Below are positions 45,806 through 46,758 of a stretch of DNA of 46,758 bases, piece after piece. The position numbers and the translations under genes are program-made. Origin of the DNA: a virus; the IMG/VR virus record IMGVR_UViG_3300009159_000103, positions 1 through 46,758 of that record; one strand, 5' to 3'. The stretch's first letter is position 1. Each line of letters begins with the position of its first letter. The notes under the pieces are model-generated. The model saw only the letters and a list, made by a program, of their open reading frames with translations, ran no database searches and had not been told where the DNA came from.

Positions 45806-46758
45806 AACACGCTACAATCGTACCACTTATCGGGGGTGAAACTCTTGCTTCTGAGAAAGCGTTTGGGTCTCGCCCTGAGTGGTTAGCTTCTTACGAACCT
45901 TTTCAGGCTAATGATAGACACATCGTTAATTACTATAATAATGAAGTGCCATATCACCTGATTGATCGTGGAGACTTTCCAAAGACTAAAGTCGATGTCA
46001 TCAGTACCGTGTGTCCCTGTGCAGGTTTATCCCAATTGTCGCATGGCTTTGGAGATCACAATCCCAATAATAGATGGATGACTGAGACTGCAAACTACGT
46101 TCTCGGCGAGCTTAAACCTGAAGTGTTTTGGGGCGAGAATGCTCCTGGATTTGCTGGTAAAATCGGTGAAAACGTTCGCAACCAACTTCATCAGATTGGT
46201 TTAGATAATGGTTATAGTATGTCAGTATACCGTACGAGGTCGCTGCTTCATGGTGTAGCCCAAGTTCGCGAACGAGCTTTTTACTTCTTTTGGAGAGGTA
46301 ACAAAATTCCGGTGTTGAACTTCTATAAACGTGAACGCCCGACAATTGAAGACACGATTTTAGGCGTAACATCAAACTTTCAGATGGAACCTATCAATAC
46401 GAAAACTCCATCGAAAGACGATCCATACTATCGGTTTATCCTCGAGCATATTCACGGTGGAATTACACACCGCGAATTCTGCAAAACTGTTGAACCAGCA
46501 AAAGCTCGTGGCCAAGATGTTTTATCATATATAGAAAGAATGGGAATTGATTACGATGAAGTAGCTAAATGGATGGGTAATAATGGATATACGAAAGAAG
46601 TCGACAGATGTAAAGGACGCAAAGCTAAATTAGCTGCAGGCGGAAATATCATGCGTCGAGGAACCATTGTTCCACGAGACTACATCGGTGCATTTGTCGG
46701 TCACTATCCAATGATGCTGACGCACCCGATTGAAGACCGCTATATAACTTATAGGGAA
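45802..46758 (+). CDS. cytosine-C5 DNA methyltransferase-like protein, 3' end outside window
   Basis: 319 codons visible from a GTG overlapping the agt stop (GTGA). The C5-methyltransferase motif order is present: a motif I-like PLIGGETLASEKAFG, motif IV P72-C73-A74-G75-L-S (canonical PCQGxS, catalytic Cys), motif VI GEN (Glu112), motif VIII GVAQVRERAFYF (151-162, canonical GxPQxRxR). The window ends inside motif IX, DRYITYRE (canonical R-x-L-T-x-R-E). Motif I lacks the usual F-x-G-x-G and motif IV has Ala for Gln. Between VIII and IX lies a target-recognition-like region with YIERMGIDYDEVAKWMG. Location next to gp42 and agt ties it to genome modification. Confidence 0.8.
   Translation, partial: MKHATIVPLIGGETLASEKAFGSRPEWLASYEPFQANDRHIVNYYNNEVPYHLIDRGDFPKTKVDVISTVCPCAGLSQLSHGFGDHNPNNRWMTETANYVLGELKPEVFWGENAPGFAGKIGENVRNQLHQIGLDNGYSMSVYRTRSLLHGVAQVRERAFYFFWRGNKIPVLNFYKRERPTIEDTILGVTSNFQMEPINTKTPSKDDPYYRFILEHIHGGITHREFCKTVEPAKARGQDVLSYIERMGIDYDEVAKWMGNNGYTKEVDRCKGRKAKLAAGGNIMRRGTIVPRDYIGAFVGHYPMMLTHPIEDRYITYRE

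Noticed and set aside
46112-46375. 87-codon minus-strand open frame near the end
   Set aside because: It is antisense to the motif VI-VIII region of the C5-methyltransferase and shows no independent features.

Overview
The window is part of the genome of a tailed phage of the T4-like (Tevenvirinae-related) superfamily. The evidence is a nearly syntenic run of T4 virion genes: gp13, gp14, gp15, gp16, gp17, gp18, gp19, gp20, gp67, core protein, gp21, gp22, gp23. It is joined by uvsY, uvsW, the late sigma factor gp55, the gp47/gp46 recombination nuclease, dCMP hydroxymethylase (gp42), dCMP deaminase and DNA alpha-glucosyltransferase. The DNA is AT-rich, genes are packed with ATGA/GTGA overlaps, and all but three genes are on the + strand. 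The host cannot be named; a Gram-negative aquatic bacterium is a guess from phage type only. No tRNA, rRNA, CRISPR or insertion sequence was seen.

Layout. 1-3173: tail/fibre-type structural genes; the first is cut by the window edge and appears frameshifted. 3176-13439: an accessory island with four family-related glycosyltransferases, two jelly-roll (2-oxoglutarate/Fe type) oxygenase-like proteins, two SAM methyltransferases, three or four P-loop sulfotransferase-like proteins and a 13-helix sodium:solute symporter. It holds the only minus-strand genes. 13475-14726: small structural protein, GH19 endolysin and PAAR tip protein. 14756-30637: the neck, terminase, tail, portal, prohead and capsid block, closed by a strong terminator. 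30638-30963: a control region with two rightward sigma70-like promoters and one perfect leftward promoter without a gene. 30964-33505: nine small early genes of unknown function. 33546-39369: a late tail-tube-like gene, then uvsY-uvsW-55-47-46. 39366-42597: peptide deformylase, a MazG-like protein and small genes. 42584-46758: a DNA-modification block (Nmad1-like protein, gp42, dCMP deaminase, alpha-glucosyltransferase, and a cytosine-C5 methyltransferase cut by the window end).

Control logic. Late genes carry TATAAATA boxes, the element read by gp55, which is encoded here. The early half carries TTGACA-N17-TAnnnT promoters, several inside coding sequences. Four late promoters lie inside perfect inverted repeats whose right arm starts exactly at predicted +2, so a read-through RNA can fold and a newly started late RNA cannot. 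The modification genes predict a genome containing glucosylated 5-hydroxymethylcytosine, which makes the adjacent C5-methyltransferase puzzling. The most notable items are the symporter, the glycan-modification island, the modification block with its methyltransferase, the promoter-hairpin architecture, and the orphan leftward promoter downstream of gp23.
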